A stretch of DNA of 64,000 nucleotides from Planctobacterium marinum (GTDB taxonomy: Bacteria; Pseudomonadota; Gammaproteobacteria; Enterobacterales; Alteromonadaceae), in the NCBI RefSeq assembly GCF_020687805.1, contig NZ_JAJEWQ010000001.1, forward strand, positions 1,025,232 to 1,089,231. The letters are read 5' to 3'. The stretch's first letter is position 1, and the number at the start of each line of letters is the position of its first letter. The position numbers and the translations under genes were made by a program. Shown here one piece after another: positions 44,101 through 52,216 of the stretch. Under the pieces are notes generated by a model. The model did not search any database, was not told where the DNA came from, and was given only the letters and a program-made list of their open reading frames with translations.

Positions 44101-44796
44101 ATCACCAGATGGCGTGAAGGTAATGGATGCCAGTACGGGTGTATTGCCATCCAGAAATGCATGAAATAAGGTGCCGGAAATCACATCCGCATTAAACGCA
44201 TTGGTCAGCAATGTGCCGTATTCAGTTTCCAGGTATTCTACGAAATGCAATATTGCCGCATCATAATCGACCAGAGTATCGCTGCCACCACCGGCAGCCG
44301 GCAACCAGGCTTCCACGTCTGCGGCAAATTCGTCTGCCGGACGATTAAAGAAATCGGCCACGGTTTGACCATCCTGCAACAGCATTTGCGCGGCATCGGC
44401 AGCGCTGTCGCTGATGCTAATGCCGTTAGAAGGATCACCGTCGGTGTCCAGCGCCTGCAACAACCGCAAGGTATTAACCACAGGTTGATTGAACACGTTA
44501 TCCGTGCCGAACATATCCAGTGGGGTTAATACTGCTGACGCAGGTACACCGGGAAAGCTTAACTCCCCGATTGAAAAGGTAATAAAGTCACCTCTGAAAT
44601 AGGAAAACTCACCATTTGCGGTGGTGCTTCCATTTTGAAATGACTCAGAGTTATAGCTAATTCCCTGAACCGGGCTATCTACAAACACACCGGTCAAAGC
44701 GGGAGCCGGTGCTTCTTTTACATTAATGGTTTCGTCATAACCACAGCTGGTTGCTATCAAACCACCTGCGATCAGGACTGCATTGCGGAGTTTCAT
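38119..44796 (-). CDS. Giant bifunctional pectinase lipoprotein: pectin methylesterase (CE8) plus pectate lyase (PL1)
   Basis: 2225 residues. Lipoprotein signal with lipobox IATSC (Cys18). An N-terminal region (about 30-330) is followed by three copies of an unassigned 160-residue module (about 336-530, 573-730 and 733-900), separated by an EPEEPEEPTEPEQPE linker after the first. A concanavalin-like segment (about 915-1115), Ig-like domains (about 1120-1355), a CE8 methylesterase (about 1362-1690; QAET, QDTL, GNVDFIWG, LQAR) and a PL1 lyase (about 1715-2030; IWIDHNE, NRFENIESRLP) follow. A fourth module copy (about 2060-2225) ends it. It should demethylate and then cleave pectin at the cell surface. 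AAGGAG precedes the ATG. It follows the TonB receptor gene. Confidence 0.93.
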   Translation of the reverse strand: MKLRNAVLIAGGLIATSCGYDETINVKEAPAPALTGVFVDSPVQGISYNSESFQNGSTTANGEFSYFRGDFITFSIGELSFPGVPASAVLTPLDMFGTDNVFNQPVVNTLRLLQALDTDGDPSNGISISDSAADAAQMLLQDGQTVADFFNRPADEFAADVEAWLPAAGGGSDTLVDYDAAILHFVEYLETEYGTLLTNAFNADVISGTLFHAFLDGNTPVLASITFTPSGDDGLSGSFIYSSDEADVAGEYNFDFGRRALALTAADETVYLISRSFNTVNQVYSLCFEDDSAGALTSLVAACDAADDAKDNLLVVSQEQAEIELAALEELANSVEPALLEEFDTDTTTFFSSGYKRLSDDPNSGPLYFKTGGSPLLDAELGQLTLEGARFTIGNAAADPGQSTSGSDTFGTGIYNISQGFTISFDVISHNGGGSFNMYVDNNTTSQGNSVHGDASKFYGLSINDENLPQGQRFVYTYEPGSDVSGLPADDPDARILDTSITNSFFQLRTDSSGRITIDNLKIETVADSVDVEIPEEPEEPEEPTEPEQPEIPNSNLPLNYDFVGVTADIFSEEFDSLTNAQGETLPMYTRTGGSVSVVEDGLQIDSGRFTIGNSTPDVETSAEDQTTSGVLDLSRPYKVVMDIVYVSDPEGNNNFQIYVDNNTSSSGKSIHGSASKFYSELINTLEPGTTLEVEGLLATQNSFLQLRTESGGVVIINNLRIEYIDALVLADEDFETSTELFFTPEYKSIPDDASTALYSVTGGGSGLTITDGQLSISSARFSWGNRTPDTETSADDTSTTGIYDLSRPYKVSFDLISADDPDGDNHFQLYVDNNTSSSGKSIHGSASKFYQILINEMPVGERIVIEGLEATASSFLQLRTESGGTVVIDNLAIEYEPLETGPSIFSCDDEPSLYFCDDFALGDLSNWELLATADNTDGAVGQWDTVEDDSNTVLRYTAGSAGGEIIRLTDAAMASIPDTADYFIEARIRPRQNSTTANKQLYLLGRYDSEGNWYGGGLNLQNSTSSTRAEVAISTDGSISRPVQASTPLILGTQDGTDGVWYRVRFDLQGDLLTVYLDGEEMGSVADSSYTAKGLIGMFTNNRSFEIDDIKVGDPTVKPVQLTLDYKSPEWQTTTTSDPLYVYVTAVQNDGVTEDSFSATSSDSAVVSVTVDASNVILTPVGAGTATVTFVSGSDDSLRKTIDVSVEEGFVMPVSEYGDISSRVSPVINTQNAYIDTSLSITFDSPPTLGEVGEVRVYAASDNSIVDVISLGGEIDNIGYQGQDRVRRVNYRPLTISGNTLTVKLHTAALDYNSDYYVAIGEGVVTGTTLNGADFTGLGANTGWQFSTKEIAPAGTDITVDDDGNADFRTVQGALNYVMQHVGRDDAATITIKSGQYNELLYLRNKNNLTIQGEDRAASLVYYDNYESFNGGTGGSEPLSTGTPGGGRSVFLVEGADNLLLNNFTLKNSHIRDNVNSNQAETIYFNSTGRLTANNMNFYSEQDTLLLKGYAWFYNSLVAGNVDFIWGYATAALFEESEIRSIGDSKYGADEDSPGGYVLQARVQNADDPGFVFLNSEFTSGPGPLGNLVLDDSTYIARSGGNSNYFDNVTLINNKFGPHIAGVGWAYNGINGQPAPNPDPATANAGWREYGSMDLEGNPLDLSARAGGYILTQDEAVAFSTRAAVFAGYDSGAGWTPSAVEAPTIEEDLTDLGFAGYNFEVTGGAGGTVVTVDNGLSLINALDTASAANVPVTIYVDGTITDANSGGSGRSIEIKDMDNVSIIGVADRGEFDGIGISIRRANNIIIQNLKIHHVLTGGKDAISIEGDDDGSTTSRIWIDHNELYSTLDVDKDYYDGLIDSKSGARYITISYNYLHDHWKGSLHGHTDNDTSNTERFITFHHNRFENIESRLPLFRFGYGHLYNNYYNNISSSGMNSRMGAELQIQNNVFENTKNPIVSFYSEQIGYWNTSGNLFGDGVVWSTPADGDVSAGPDAEPTSSYEVPYDYQLDPADVVKNKVINNAGVGKIDQSGLEIPAIEQGGGEGEGNGEATDVSLPFAEDFSAADKDSFFSADYKSLPEDSSAPLYNVTGGGSGIVLENGEISLTSARFTLGESNPGTDTSADDTSVSGVFDLSQPYRIVVDVVSTLDPDADNNFQIYVDNNTSSSSKSHLGGGSKFYQTLITELSLGTLTVEGPVATANSFIQLRTESGGTVVLDNLRIEYLD

Positions 44797-44828
44797 GTCT
44801 TCTCCTTAAAAAGGTTTTGCGTGAATTC

Positions 44829-44857
44829 CGGAGTGCGCTGCATGAGGCCACACTCCG
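44829..44857. repeat. Intercistronic hairpin between TonB receptor and pectinase genes
   Basis: The 7-bp arms CGGAGTG (44829-44835) and CACTCCG (44851-44857) flank 15 bases. On the transcribed - strand no T tract follows, so it is more likely to stabilise the receptor mRNA end than to terminate. Confidence 0.5.
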
Positions 44858-44898
44858 TTTTTACTTAATTCTGTACTCAACAGAATTGCCCAAATGCA

Positions 44899-47838
44899 TT
44901 AATAAAACTTGATAGTGGTACCCAACTGAAACGAGCGACCATACACTTCTTTCTGATACAGGATGTTGCCACCGCTGTATTGATTGCCTTCAAAGTAACG
45001 TAAATCTTCAGATTCAGTGATGTTGATGGCATCAAAATAGATTTGAATATTGCTGGTCAGATCGTACTTCAGCTTGATGTCCAGATTGGTGTAGCCGTCC
45101 TGATATTGGTCAGCCCAAACTTTGCATTGTTTGGCATTGGATACATCCACACTGGCCGGGCAGGAACCAATCTGCTCTAACACTTCAGAGCGGTAGTTAC
45201 CAATCACACGGGCAGAGAAGACTTCATTTTCCCAGCCTAAAGTCAGGTTAAAAGTGGTGTCAGCCTGGTCAGGCAACGCCACTTTGGTTTGTCGGATTGA
45301 GCTGTCCAGCGTCGCTTCACTGTCCAGGAAGGTAGCGTTGGATTGCACGAAAAAGCCATTTTCGAAATACTGGTTATAGCTCAGCTCTAAACCAAAAACC
45401 GTGGCCTTATCACCGTTCAGAGTAATATTGATTTGGTTCAGAACCAGATCCTGAGGAATAACAAATTCAGTGATTTGATTTACCGGTAAGGTCAGTGGCA
45501 GATCTGCAATTGACGCCGTCAGGCCATTCACATCAACGATAAAATTATCGATATCTTTGTAGAAAATCGCCGCTTCCATAAACAGGTTTTCACTGGGATA
45601 CCAACCGATTGAAGCATCGTAGTTAATGGATGTCATGGCTGTCAGGTTAGGGTTACCCACATCAAGGCCATTGTCTGGCCCCAGAATGTAATCCTGCAAT
45701 TGCTGTACATTGGCGCTGCCCTGATCATCGTCACAATTATCACTATTGGGCGGACACAACTGAATATCACTGTCAAACGTGGCAAAGCCCCGCGCCTGTT
45801 TAAAGGACGGCCGGGTAAAGCTGGTCCAGGCGGCGGCTCTTACCAAAATATCGGCTGTAGGCTCATAGCGCAGATGGGCACTGGGGAAGAATTCACTGTA
45901 TTTAATGGAGGATTCCGGCATGGGAATGGCGATATCCAGACTGCCCTGCCCGGCTCCGTTAAACTCAAAGTCATCATTTTCCAGCGACAGGTAACCGGTG
46001 GATGAGAACTCCGTCTCCACCCAGCGAACACCGGTGATCAGCGTGGCGTCTTCACCGATAGGCGTTTCCAGCATCGCATACAATGCTTTGGTGTCTTCGG
46101 TGATGGTGTAATCTTGTTTGGTACTCTCTACCGACGTCTCATCATTGGTAGCGCCGGAAATGGTTTGACGGGTAACATTGACAATATCATCCACGGTTTG
46201 AGTACTTTCAAACGGATACTGGAAGGTAGAGCCACCCGGGATAGTACTGGCGTAATCCGCGAGACTGGAATTCACCGCGTCAATACAGGCCTGATCACCA
46301 TTACAATCGTCTGCAGACGGATCAAAGCTCCAGCGATCTTTGTCGCGAATGTGATCCCGCTGGGTCACCAAGCCACCGAATTTAAAGTAATTGATATAAT
46401 CGTTAAATACGTCTTTTTGCAAATTGAGCTGGTAGGTTTTCAAATCATCTGTACGCACCCCACCTTCCAAAAAGAGGTTATCAAATGCCCAGTTGGACAA
46501 ATCACTGGCATCGCCGCTACCGGATGTGCCGAACATGCCTTCTTCATAGGTCAAACCGGCCATTTGGGCCGCCTGCTCTGGGGTTAATACCTGGGCGTTG
46601 ATGTTGTCTCTCAGACCCTGACCATACACTATCAGGTCGCGCTCGCGAAACTGCACCCGACGATCACCACGGGAGTCTTCTTCGGATTTGGAATTGGCAA
46701 ATTCGTAATCCAATGTCCAGTCATCGCCAAATTTGTTGCTGCCACCAATACTAAAGGTCTGGCTCTCGTTACTGCTTTCCTGAATAAAGTGCTGATGAAA
46801 TACATCAATATCACTCAGGATAAACTCTTTACTCTGGTCATCCACGTACAGGATTTCACCGCTACCAACAGAACCAGCATCCTGAAAATCGTAAAATTCA
46901 CGTAATGCCAAGTCACCATCATCAAACTGGGTGTGGGTGCCTTTGATGTAATAATAATCGGTGTCGGTAGGTTTAAACTCTAAATTCAAAGAGGCCGCTT
47001 TACGGGTACGGTCGGCTATTTCCCGGCGCACTTCCAACTGCGATGGTCCCAGAATTTCCGGGCCGTTTATCTCGTCATCAGCCAGACCAAAATCCGCCTG
47101 ATAATATTTCATTTCGTTGGTGCTGTGATGACGGGTTTCGTCCACCTGGGTCTGTCGATCTTCATAGGAAATTGCATAGCCAATCCCGATTTTTTCATCC
47201 ATAAACAGTTGTGTACCGTCCAGGCTGAATTTCGGTGAATGTTCGCCACGCAAATCGGAATAGGAATCCTGAAGGCGCATCTTTAAGTTGTTTTTACCTC
47301 TGTCAAAGGCTGAAATCGCTTTAACATTGACCGTACCACCGATTGAGTTCAGGTTCTGATCCGGGGTCAGGGTTTTTAATACTTCGATTGTTCCCAGCAG
47401 GTCAGCCGGCAAGGCATCTAAGCCCACTTTTCGATCATCGCCAACACCTGACATTTCGGCGCCGTTCATATTGACCGAAACAAATCCGGGTCCAAGACCA
47501 CGCACGGTTACAAACTTGCCTTCCCCTTCGCTGCGTTGCAAGGTTACACCCGGCAAACGACGCAGAGATTCAGCGACGTTCTGGTCGACAAAATTACCTA
47601 AGTCATCTGTAGAAATTATGGAGCTAAAACCCTTTTTAAGACGTTCCAGGTCACGGGCTTTTAAATCGGCCTCTTTTACCCCTTTGACCTGAATAACCTC
47701 CAGGTCCTGTTCGGCTTCACTGACCGCCGCGGTTTCCTGTTGGGTGGGTTGCTCGTCCTCGTTGCCGGCCTGCTGTGCCACCGTCGGCATCGCCACCATT
47801 AATGCAACCAGGACTGTATTCAACTTAAAGCGTTTCAT
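44899..47838 (-). CDS. TonB-dependent receptor for pectin oligosaccharides (sugar-uptake type)
   Basis: 979 residues from the ATG at 47838, preceded by TGGAG; the frame to 47904 adds an unlikely tail. A signal peptide (1-21, ending VAQQA) precedes a plug domain (about 55-175) with DLGNFVDQNVAESLRRLPGV and GGTVNVK, the pattern of large Xanthomonas/Caulobacter-type receptors for glycans. A long barrel ends GRSFQLGTTIKFY. It should import oligogalacturonates released by the lipoprotein encoded 102 bp downstream. Its promoter has TTGACA-17-TAAATT with a LacI-type palindrome at the start point, so it belongs to the local pectin regulon. Confidence 0.92.
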   Translation of the reverse strand: MKRFKLNTVLVALMVAMPTVAQQAGNEDEQPTQQETAAVSEAEQDLEVIQVKGVKEADLKARDLERLKKGFSSIISTDDLGNFVDQNVAESLRRLPGVTLQRSEGEGKFVTVRGLGPGFVSVNMNGAEMSGVGDDRKVGLDALPADLLGTIEVLKTLTPDQNLNSIGGTVNVKAISAFDRGKNNLKMRLQDSYSDLRGEHSPKFSLDGTQLFMDEKIGIGYAISYEDRQTQVDETRHHSTNEMKYYQADFGLADDEINGPEILGPSQLEVRREIADRTRKAASLNLEFKPTDTDYYYIKGTHTQFDDGDLALREFYDFQDAGSVGSGEILYVDDQSKEFILSDIDVFHQHFIQESSNESQTFSIGGSNKFGDDWTLDYEFANSKSEEDSRGDRRVQFRERDLIVYGQGLRDNINAQVLTPEQAAQMAGLTYEEGMFGTSGSGDASDLSNWAFDNLFLEGGVRTDDLKTYQLNLQKDVFNDYINYFKFGGLVTQRDHIRDKDRWSFDPSADDCNGDQACIDAVNSSLADYASTIPGGSTFQYPFESTQTVDDIVNVTRQTISGATNDETSVESTKQDYTITEDTKALYAMLETPIGEDATLITGVRWVETEFSSTGYLSLENDDFEFNGAGQGSLDIAIPMPESSIKYSEFFPSAHLRYEPTADILVRAAAWTSFTRPSFKQARGFATFDSDIQLCPPNSDNCDDDQGSANVQQLQDYILGPDNGLDVGNPNLTAMTSINYDASIGWYPSENLFMEAAIFYKDIDNFIVDVNGLTASIADLPLTLPVNQITEFVIPQDLVLNQINITLNGDKATVFGLELSYNQYFENGFFVQSNATFLDSEATLDSSIRQTKVALPDQADTTFNLTLGWENEVFSARVIGNYRSEVLEQIGSCPASVDVSNAKQCKVWADQYQDGYTNLDIKLKYDLTSNIQIYFDAINITESEDLRYFEGNQYSGGNILYQKEVYGRSFQLGTTIKFY

Positions 47839-47964
47839 GTGGAATTTCTCCAGTCTCTTTGTTTTGATTCCTAAAAAACAGCAAGCCCAACATCCCGCAA
47901 ACAACCAAACTGGGACAAAGGCAAAACTGTATGTAGCGTTTATTTAGAGTTATAAAAATATTAA

Positions 47965-48008
47965 TTGCCACCGGTGGCAAATTTAGTAACAAAAAAGCCA
48001 TTTGTCAA
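47965..48008 (-). promoter_or_regulatory. Promoter and LacI-type operator of the TonB receptor gene
   Basis: On the - strand: -35 TTGACA (48008-48003), 17-bp spacer, -10 TAAATT (47985-47980), then the 16-bp perfect palindrome TTGCCACCGGTGGCAA (47980-47965) covering the expected start point. Repressor bound there would block initiation. The same palindrome family recurs at 55276, 55307 and 62800. The rest of the 326-bp gap to the PL1 gene is AT-rich and empty. Confidence 0.85.
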
Positions 48009-48164
48009 CCAATTGTTAATAGTAAATGCGAATTTGTTAAAAACTTTTGAAGTCAGTAAAATTCACAAAAAAGCAGATAAATGAAGTCATTTCCTGCGAA
48101 TAAGACAGGAAATGACGGGAAATGAATTTTTGATACGGACCCCAAAAGTCCGCTTAGAAAGGAA

Positions 48165-49559
48165 TTAAAAGGCGCCTATTTTATCTAACCAGAGTGGAAT
48201 TTTTTCCGCAGACGGTAAGGCGTCATCGCTACCGTCTGTGACATATTCCGACCGGTAATGTTGCCAACTGGCAATTACCTGCAGTTCGGTATCGATAATG
48301 CCGTTACCGCCCCCCACTTGTCGGGTGTTAATCTGCTGTAACAAACGCTGATCCACCGAATCCATAAATTTGCCTTTTCTGTTGCGATTGGCCCCTATTT
48401 CAGCTTGTTCAATTAAACGTTGATAGCTTTGTTCGGCGGTTTCAACTGGCATAACAAAAAATGCCGGCATAAACCAAAAAGGCTCCGTCACCAAACTTTG
48501 CCGGAATATGGCCTGACGCTGATCTGCGCTCAATTTTTTGGCATTTTTTATTTCAATGCCCAGCCTGTTGCTGCCGCTTTTCTGCGCTTCCCCGTGCATA
48601 ACATTGCCATGGATAAAGGCTTGCGTCAGACTGTCACCTTCTCCCCACAGTTGGAAGAATCGCTTTGGTTTACTGGCAGGTCCTGGTAAATAATAGTTGT
48701 TTACCAGGTTAAAACGCCCGGCTTCACCGCCGTAGCCACTTTGACTACCCCAGTTGTAAAACACGTTATTGCGCACATCGGTCAGCTCCTCTGTTTGGGC
48801 ATAAGGAGCACCCAGTCGATAACCATTAATACGCGGGTTGCGGCTGTGGTGATGCGCCATTAAATTATACACAAAACTGGCACGACTGCCGCCCCAGATC
48901 CCTCCATAGCCGTGTTCACCTTTAGCGTGACCGGCGTTATTCAGGCTCTCCGAAATAATACTGTATTGCAGGGTAAAATTTTGATTGTTGTAAAAGGAGG
49001 CCACTTCATCATTGGCCCAACTCAACGAGCAATGATCGATGATAATATCGCGATGACGTCGGGCCGTCAGGGCATCCCCCTGCGACTGTGCACTTCCGGG
49101 TCGAAAGCGCAGATAACGTATAATCACCTGATTGGCTTTGATTTCTGTTTCAGCTCCACTGATCACAATACCACCAGGTGAAGATTGCCCGGCGAGTGTG
49201 ATGTAATCGTGTTTGATCACGAGTGGCGCTTGCAGTTGAATTACGCCGGACACCGAAAATACCACGATTCTGGGTTCATTCTGAGTCACAGCATAACGCA
49301 AACTACCAGGCTCCGGTGAGTCAGGGTTATCGCTAAGGGTATCTACCACAATCACCTTACCACCGCGCCCGCCCTGCGTGTATTTACCAAAACCTTCAGC
49401 CTCAGGAAAAGCCAAAGGCGGTAATGTATCAGCCAGCAAAGAGGGTACCGCCAGATAACACAAGCAAGTCAGACAGATGACTCTCCAAAGTGACCTTATT
49501 GTCCAATCGCGAGTAAGCAACACTCGCTGATGATCTCTTACAATTGACGCTTTTCTCAT
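48165..49559 (-). CDS. Secreted pectate lyase (PL1, PelA-like)
   Basis: 464 residues with a long N-region and hydrophobic signal (about 24-43, ending LLADT). The mature N-terminus FPEAEGFGKYTQGGRGG is characteristic of PelA-type PL1 lyases. A right-handed beta-helix follows with IIIDHCSLSWANDE (calcium-binding region) and HHHSRNPRINGYRLG (catalytic Arg region). It cleaves polygalacturonate by beta-elimination, giving unsaturated products that the Kdu enzymes process. It is the last gene of the uxaB-uxaA-kdgK-CE8-eda-pelA operon, 32 bp after eda. Confidence 0.9.
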   Translation of the reverse strand: MRKASIVRDHQRVLLTRDWTIRSLWRVICLTCLCYLAVPSLLADTLPPLAFPEAEGFGKYTQGGRGGKVIVVDTLSDNPDSPEPGSLRYAVTQNEPRIVVFSVSGVIQLQAPLVIKHDYITLAGQSSPGGIVISGAETEIKANQVIIRYLRFRPGSAQSQGDALTARRHRDIIIDHCSLSWANDEVASFYNNQNFTLQYSIISESLNNAGHAKGEHGYGGIWGGSRASFVYNLMAHHHSRNPRINGYRLGAPYAQTEELTDVRNNVFYNWGSQSGYGGEAGRFNLVNNYYLPGPASKPKRFFQLWGEGDSLTQAFIHGNVMHGEAQKSGSNRLGIEIKNAKKLSADQRQAIFRQSLVTEPFWFMPAFFVMPVETAEQSYQRLIEQAEIGANRNRKGKFMDSVDQRLLQQINTRQVGGGNGIIDTELQVIASWQHYRSEYVTDGSDDALPSAEKIPLWLDKIGAF

Positions 49560-49591
49560 GACAGGGTTATCCGGCTTTTATTTAACGTGGT

Positions 49592-50218
49592 TTATGCCGC
49601 TTTTTTATTCGCAGCGATACAAGACTCCGTGATTTTTGCAAATTCACGAGCGCTCACCCATTCCTTTTTCGCAATCCAGGTGCCTCCAACCGCAAAGCAA
49701 TTGTCTAATTGCAGGTAGTCCATTTTATTGGCTTCACTCACCCCACCCGTGGGACAAAAAGCCAGATCAGGAAAAATACTGCCAAGCGCTTTGATAAATT
49801 GATAGCCGCCAGACAGGTTAGCCGGGAACAACTTAAGTTCTTTAAAGCCGTGTTCACGGGCCATTAAAATATCACCGGTGTTCGACACACCTGGCAATAC
49901 AGGTACCTCAACGGCAGCCAGCTTTTTCAAAAAGTCTGGTGAAATTGCCGGGGTAACGATAAAGTCAGAACCCGCCTCAATAGCTGCGTTCAGACTTTGT
50001 TCGTCCACCACGGTGCCCGCGCCGACGATCAGATCCGGTAACTGCTGCTTGATAGCCTCTAATACCTGCAACGACGCCGGGGTTCTCAATACAACTTCCA
50101 CTAAACGGATATCAGCCTGTTGCATGGCAGCGGCAATGGCCAGTCCGTCATCCACTGAGTCAGCCTGAATAATAGGTAACAAGCATTGATCCTGCATAAG
50201 AGTTTTAAATGATTTCAT
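49592..50218 (-). CDS. eda: KDPG aldolase (2-dehydro-3-deoxy-phosphogluconate aldolase)
   Basis: 208 residues, the usual length. VVEVVLRTPASLQVLEAI carries the catalytic Glu/Arg region, AGSDFIVTPAISPDFLK the substrate loop, and FKELKLFPANLSGG the Schiff-base Lys. FCPTGGVSEANKMDYL binds phosphate. It cleaves KDPG to pyruvate and glyceraldehyde-3-phosphate, the last step for galacturonate carbon in this operon. It is cytoplasmic, with no signal peptide. Confidence 0.96.
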   Translation of the reverse strand: MKSFKTLMQDQCLLPIIQADSVDDGLAIAAAMQQADIRLVEVVLRTPASLQVLEAIKQQLPDLIVGAGTVVDEQSLNAAIEAGSDFIVTPAISPDFLKKLAAVEVPVLPGVSNTGDILMAREHGFKELKLFPANLSGGYQFIKALGSIFPDLAFCPTGGVSEANKMDYLQLDNCFAVGGTWIAKKEWVSAREFAKITESCIAANKKAA

Positions 50219-50243
50219 TAGTTATCGCCAAAGTAGAAAAGTG

Positions 50244-51272
50244 TTAAAAAGTGGAAATATGACCTGTGTCTGATATCTCAGTCAGGTGGTTGCGAAGCGT
50301 TTGTAGTTCTTCGCTGGGAAGCCAGGTATTGTCAAAGACCCAGGCCTCTAAAGAGGGATATTGCGCCGGAACCCAGTCTGTTAAGCGCAGATTGTCATTG
50401 GCCCATTCAAGTTCCTGCGGAAAGCTGTTGCCACTAAAAAAGTAGCGATCTCCGTACAAGTTTGGGCGTTCGCGATCAGGGTCCTGAGGGTAGCGCTTTT
50501 TAAACAAAGGCTTATCTGCCATGCGCTCACTGAAGGTGGAATTTAACAGGAAAAATTGCGCATCATAATGACGACGCCCCAACCAGAACCCCTGAACACC
50601 GTCAAACTGGCTGTCGCTGACCACCAGCTTATAATCCGGGTCCAGTTCACCGTCATGCCAAAGTGTGGCGGTTTGAGCGTGATTAAAAAATTCTGAGCGT
50701 TCAATCAGCGCGGTGCCTCTGGGGCATACCATGTCGGTGTAACCTGAAAAATAACAATCGGCGTGATAATAGCGTCCGTCTTTGTTCCACAAACTCAGCG
50801 TATCATCACCATCGGCAATCAATCGGCAGTTCTTCAGGATAATGCGATCGCTATTGGCAAACCCTCTGACGGCAAACTGATGTTCCGAAGTATTGTGCTG
50901 ACGGCCATAGTCGTTTTCCACGGTCAGGTTAATCAGACTGATATCCGAACCGTTGATGTTCACCACCGCTGCGCCCCAGTCATTGTCGTGGTTGCTGCGC
51001 CAGTGCTTTCTCAGAATGCTCTGTTTAATGATGGTTTTTTGCGCCGATACGCCAATAATGGCCAGCTGATTGCGACTGATAAACAGCTTTTCCTGATACA
51101 GCCCTTCGTCTACCAATATAATCGCCCGCTGATAAACACTACTGGCATTAATGGCAGACTGAATGGTTTGATAAGGGGCAGATTTCCCCACCCGCAAAAC
51201 ACCAATATCGGTATCCAATGCCAGACTCTGAAAGCTCAGAATACAAAACAACAGAAGTGCTAACCTTCTCAT
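50244..51272 (-). CDS. Secreted pectin methylesterase-like protein (CE8), divergent
   Basis: 342 residues from the ATG at 51272, which has GGAG 9 bases upstream; the GTG at 51287 overlaps the kdgK stop and would add a poor N-region. A signal peptide (about 1-18, ending SLA) precedes the beta-helix. Canonical CE8 residues seem kept: Gln in EHQFAVRG, Asp in DDTLSLW, Asp in GYTDMVCPRG (in place of VDFIFG) and Arg in WLGRRH. It should remove methyl esters from pectin. Its altered core suggests an unusual specificity. It lies between kdgK and eda. Confidence 0.85.
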   Translation of the reverse strand: MRRLALLLFCILSFQSLALDTDIGVLRVGKSAPYQTIQSAINASSVYQRAIILVDEGLYQEKLFISRNQLAIIGVSAQKTIIKQSILRKHWRSNHDNDWGAAVVNINGSDISLINLTVENDYGRQHNTSEHQFAVRGFANSDRIILKNCRLIADGDDTLSLWNKDGRYYHADCYFSGYTDMVCPRGTALIERSEFFNHAQTATLWHDGELDPDYKLVVSDSQFDGVQGFWLGRRHYDAQFFLLNSTFSERMADKPLFKKRYPQDPDRERPNLYGDRYFFSGNSFPQELEWANDNLRLTDWVPAQYPSLEAWVFDNTWLPSEELQTLRNHLTEISDTGHISTF

Positions 51273-51286
51273 CTTGCTCATCTCCA

Positions 51287-52216
51287 CTACTGTCCGGCAA
51301 ATGAGGTATCAACTGGCACTATTGCGCCCTTGCCCTGGATAACCTGTCCCGCCAGTTTGTTACCCCAACTGGCACAGGTTGCGTGATCTTGCTGCAGCAG
51401 CCATCCGGCAAGATAACCCGCATTAAAGGAGTCCCCTGCGGCTGTGGTATCCAGCACCTGCTTAACCGGTTCTGTAGGATGATGATGGGTTTGATTATTA
51501 TATGTGTAAAAGCAACCATTGCTGCCATCTTTAATGACAATTTCAGCAATGTCGTACTTTTGCAATCGAGCCAGGCATGCAGCAGTATCCGGGTCAGCCC
51601 AGAGTTGCTGTTCATCATCGATGGTCAATAATGCCAGGTCGCACAAGGCGTATATTTGCTCATACACCTGCCGGGTTTGTGCTACCGATTGCCACAAGCG
51701 AGGACGATAATTGCTGTCAAACACAAGTTTAACGCCCTGCTTGCGCAATTCAGCCAGTTTATCCAGCAATAATTGGCGATCCGTTTCCGGTAATATCGCC
51801 AGGCTAATGCCCGACAAATACAAGGCATCAAATTCACGCAATGCCTCGAAAATGGCGTCGATATCTTTGTGCTGCATAATAAAACGCGCCGCGGCACTGT
51901 CGCGCCAGTACTGGAAACTACGCTCCCCTGAGGCGTCATTTTGGATCAGATACAAGCCTGCATGACGGGATTCGTCCCGCATAACAAACTGACAATCCAC
52001 CCCGTATTGTTGCCATTCACGTACGATTGCATCACTGAGCACGTCGGTGCCCATGGCGGTAACATAACTGGTTTGCAATCTGTCTTTGGCCACCTGCTTC
52101 AGATACACCGCGGTGTTCATGGTGTCGCCACCAAACCGTTGCTGCATGGCTCCCATTAACTCACCAGAAATCTCCACCATACATTCACCCAGTATGGCGA
52201 TTTTTGCCACTGCCAT
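51287..52216 (-). CDS. kdgK: 2-dehydro-3-deoxygluconokinase
   Basis: 309 residues, PfkB family. The N-terminus is AILGECMVEISG. GGDTMNTAVYL is the substrate-binding region. The C-terminal PfkB signature DTTAAGDSFNAGYLAG holds the catalytic Asp and anion hole. It phosphorylates KDG to KDPG, joining the UxaA and KduD branches. Its start overlaps the uxaA stop by 1 bp and its end abuts the CE8 gene. Confidence 0.95.
   Translation of the reverse strand: MAVAKIAILGECMVEISGELMGAMQQRFGGDTMNTAVYLKQVAKDRLQTSYVTAMGTDVLSDAIVREWQQYGVDCQFVMRDESRHAGLYLIQNDASGERSFQYWRDSAAARFIMQHKDIDAIFEALREFDALYLSGISLAILPETDRQLLLDKLAELRKQGVKLVFDSNYRPRLWQSVAQTRQVYEQIYALCDLALLTIDDEQQLWADPDTAACLARLQKYDIAEIVIKDGSNGCFYTYNNQTHHHPTEPVKQVLDTTAAGDSFNAGYLAGWLLQQDHATCASWGNKLAGQVIQGKGAIVPVDTSFAGQ

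Noticed and set aside
44829-44857. Hairpin CGGAGTG/CACTCCG as a terminator of the receptor gene
   Set aside because: On the transcribed strand it is not followed by T residues, and the pectinase gene lies directly downstream.
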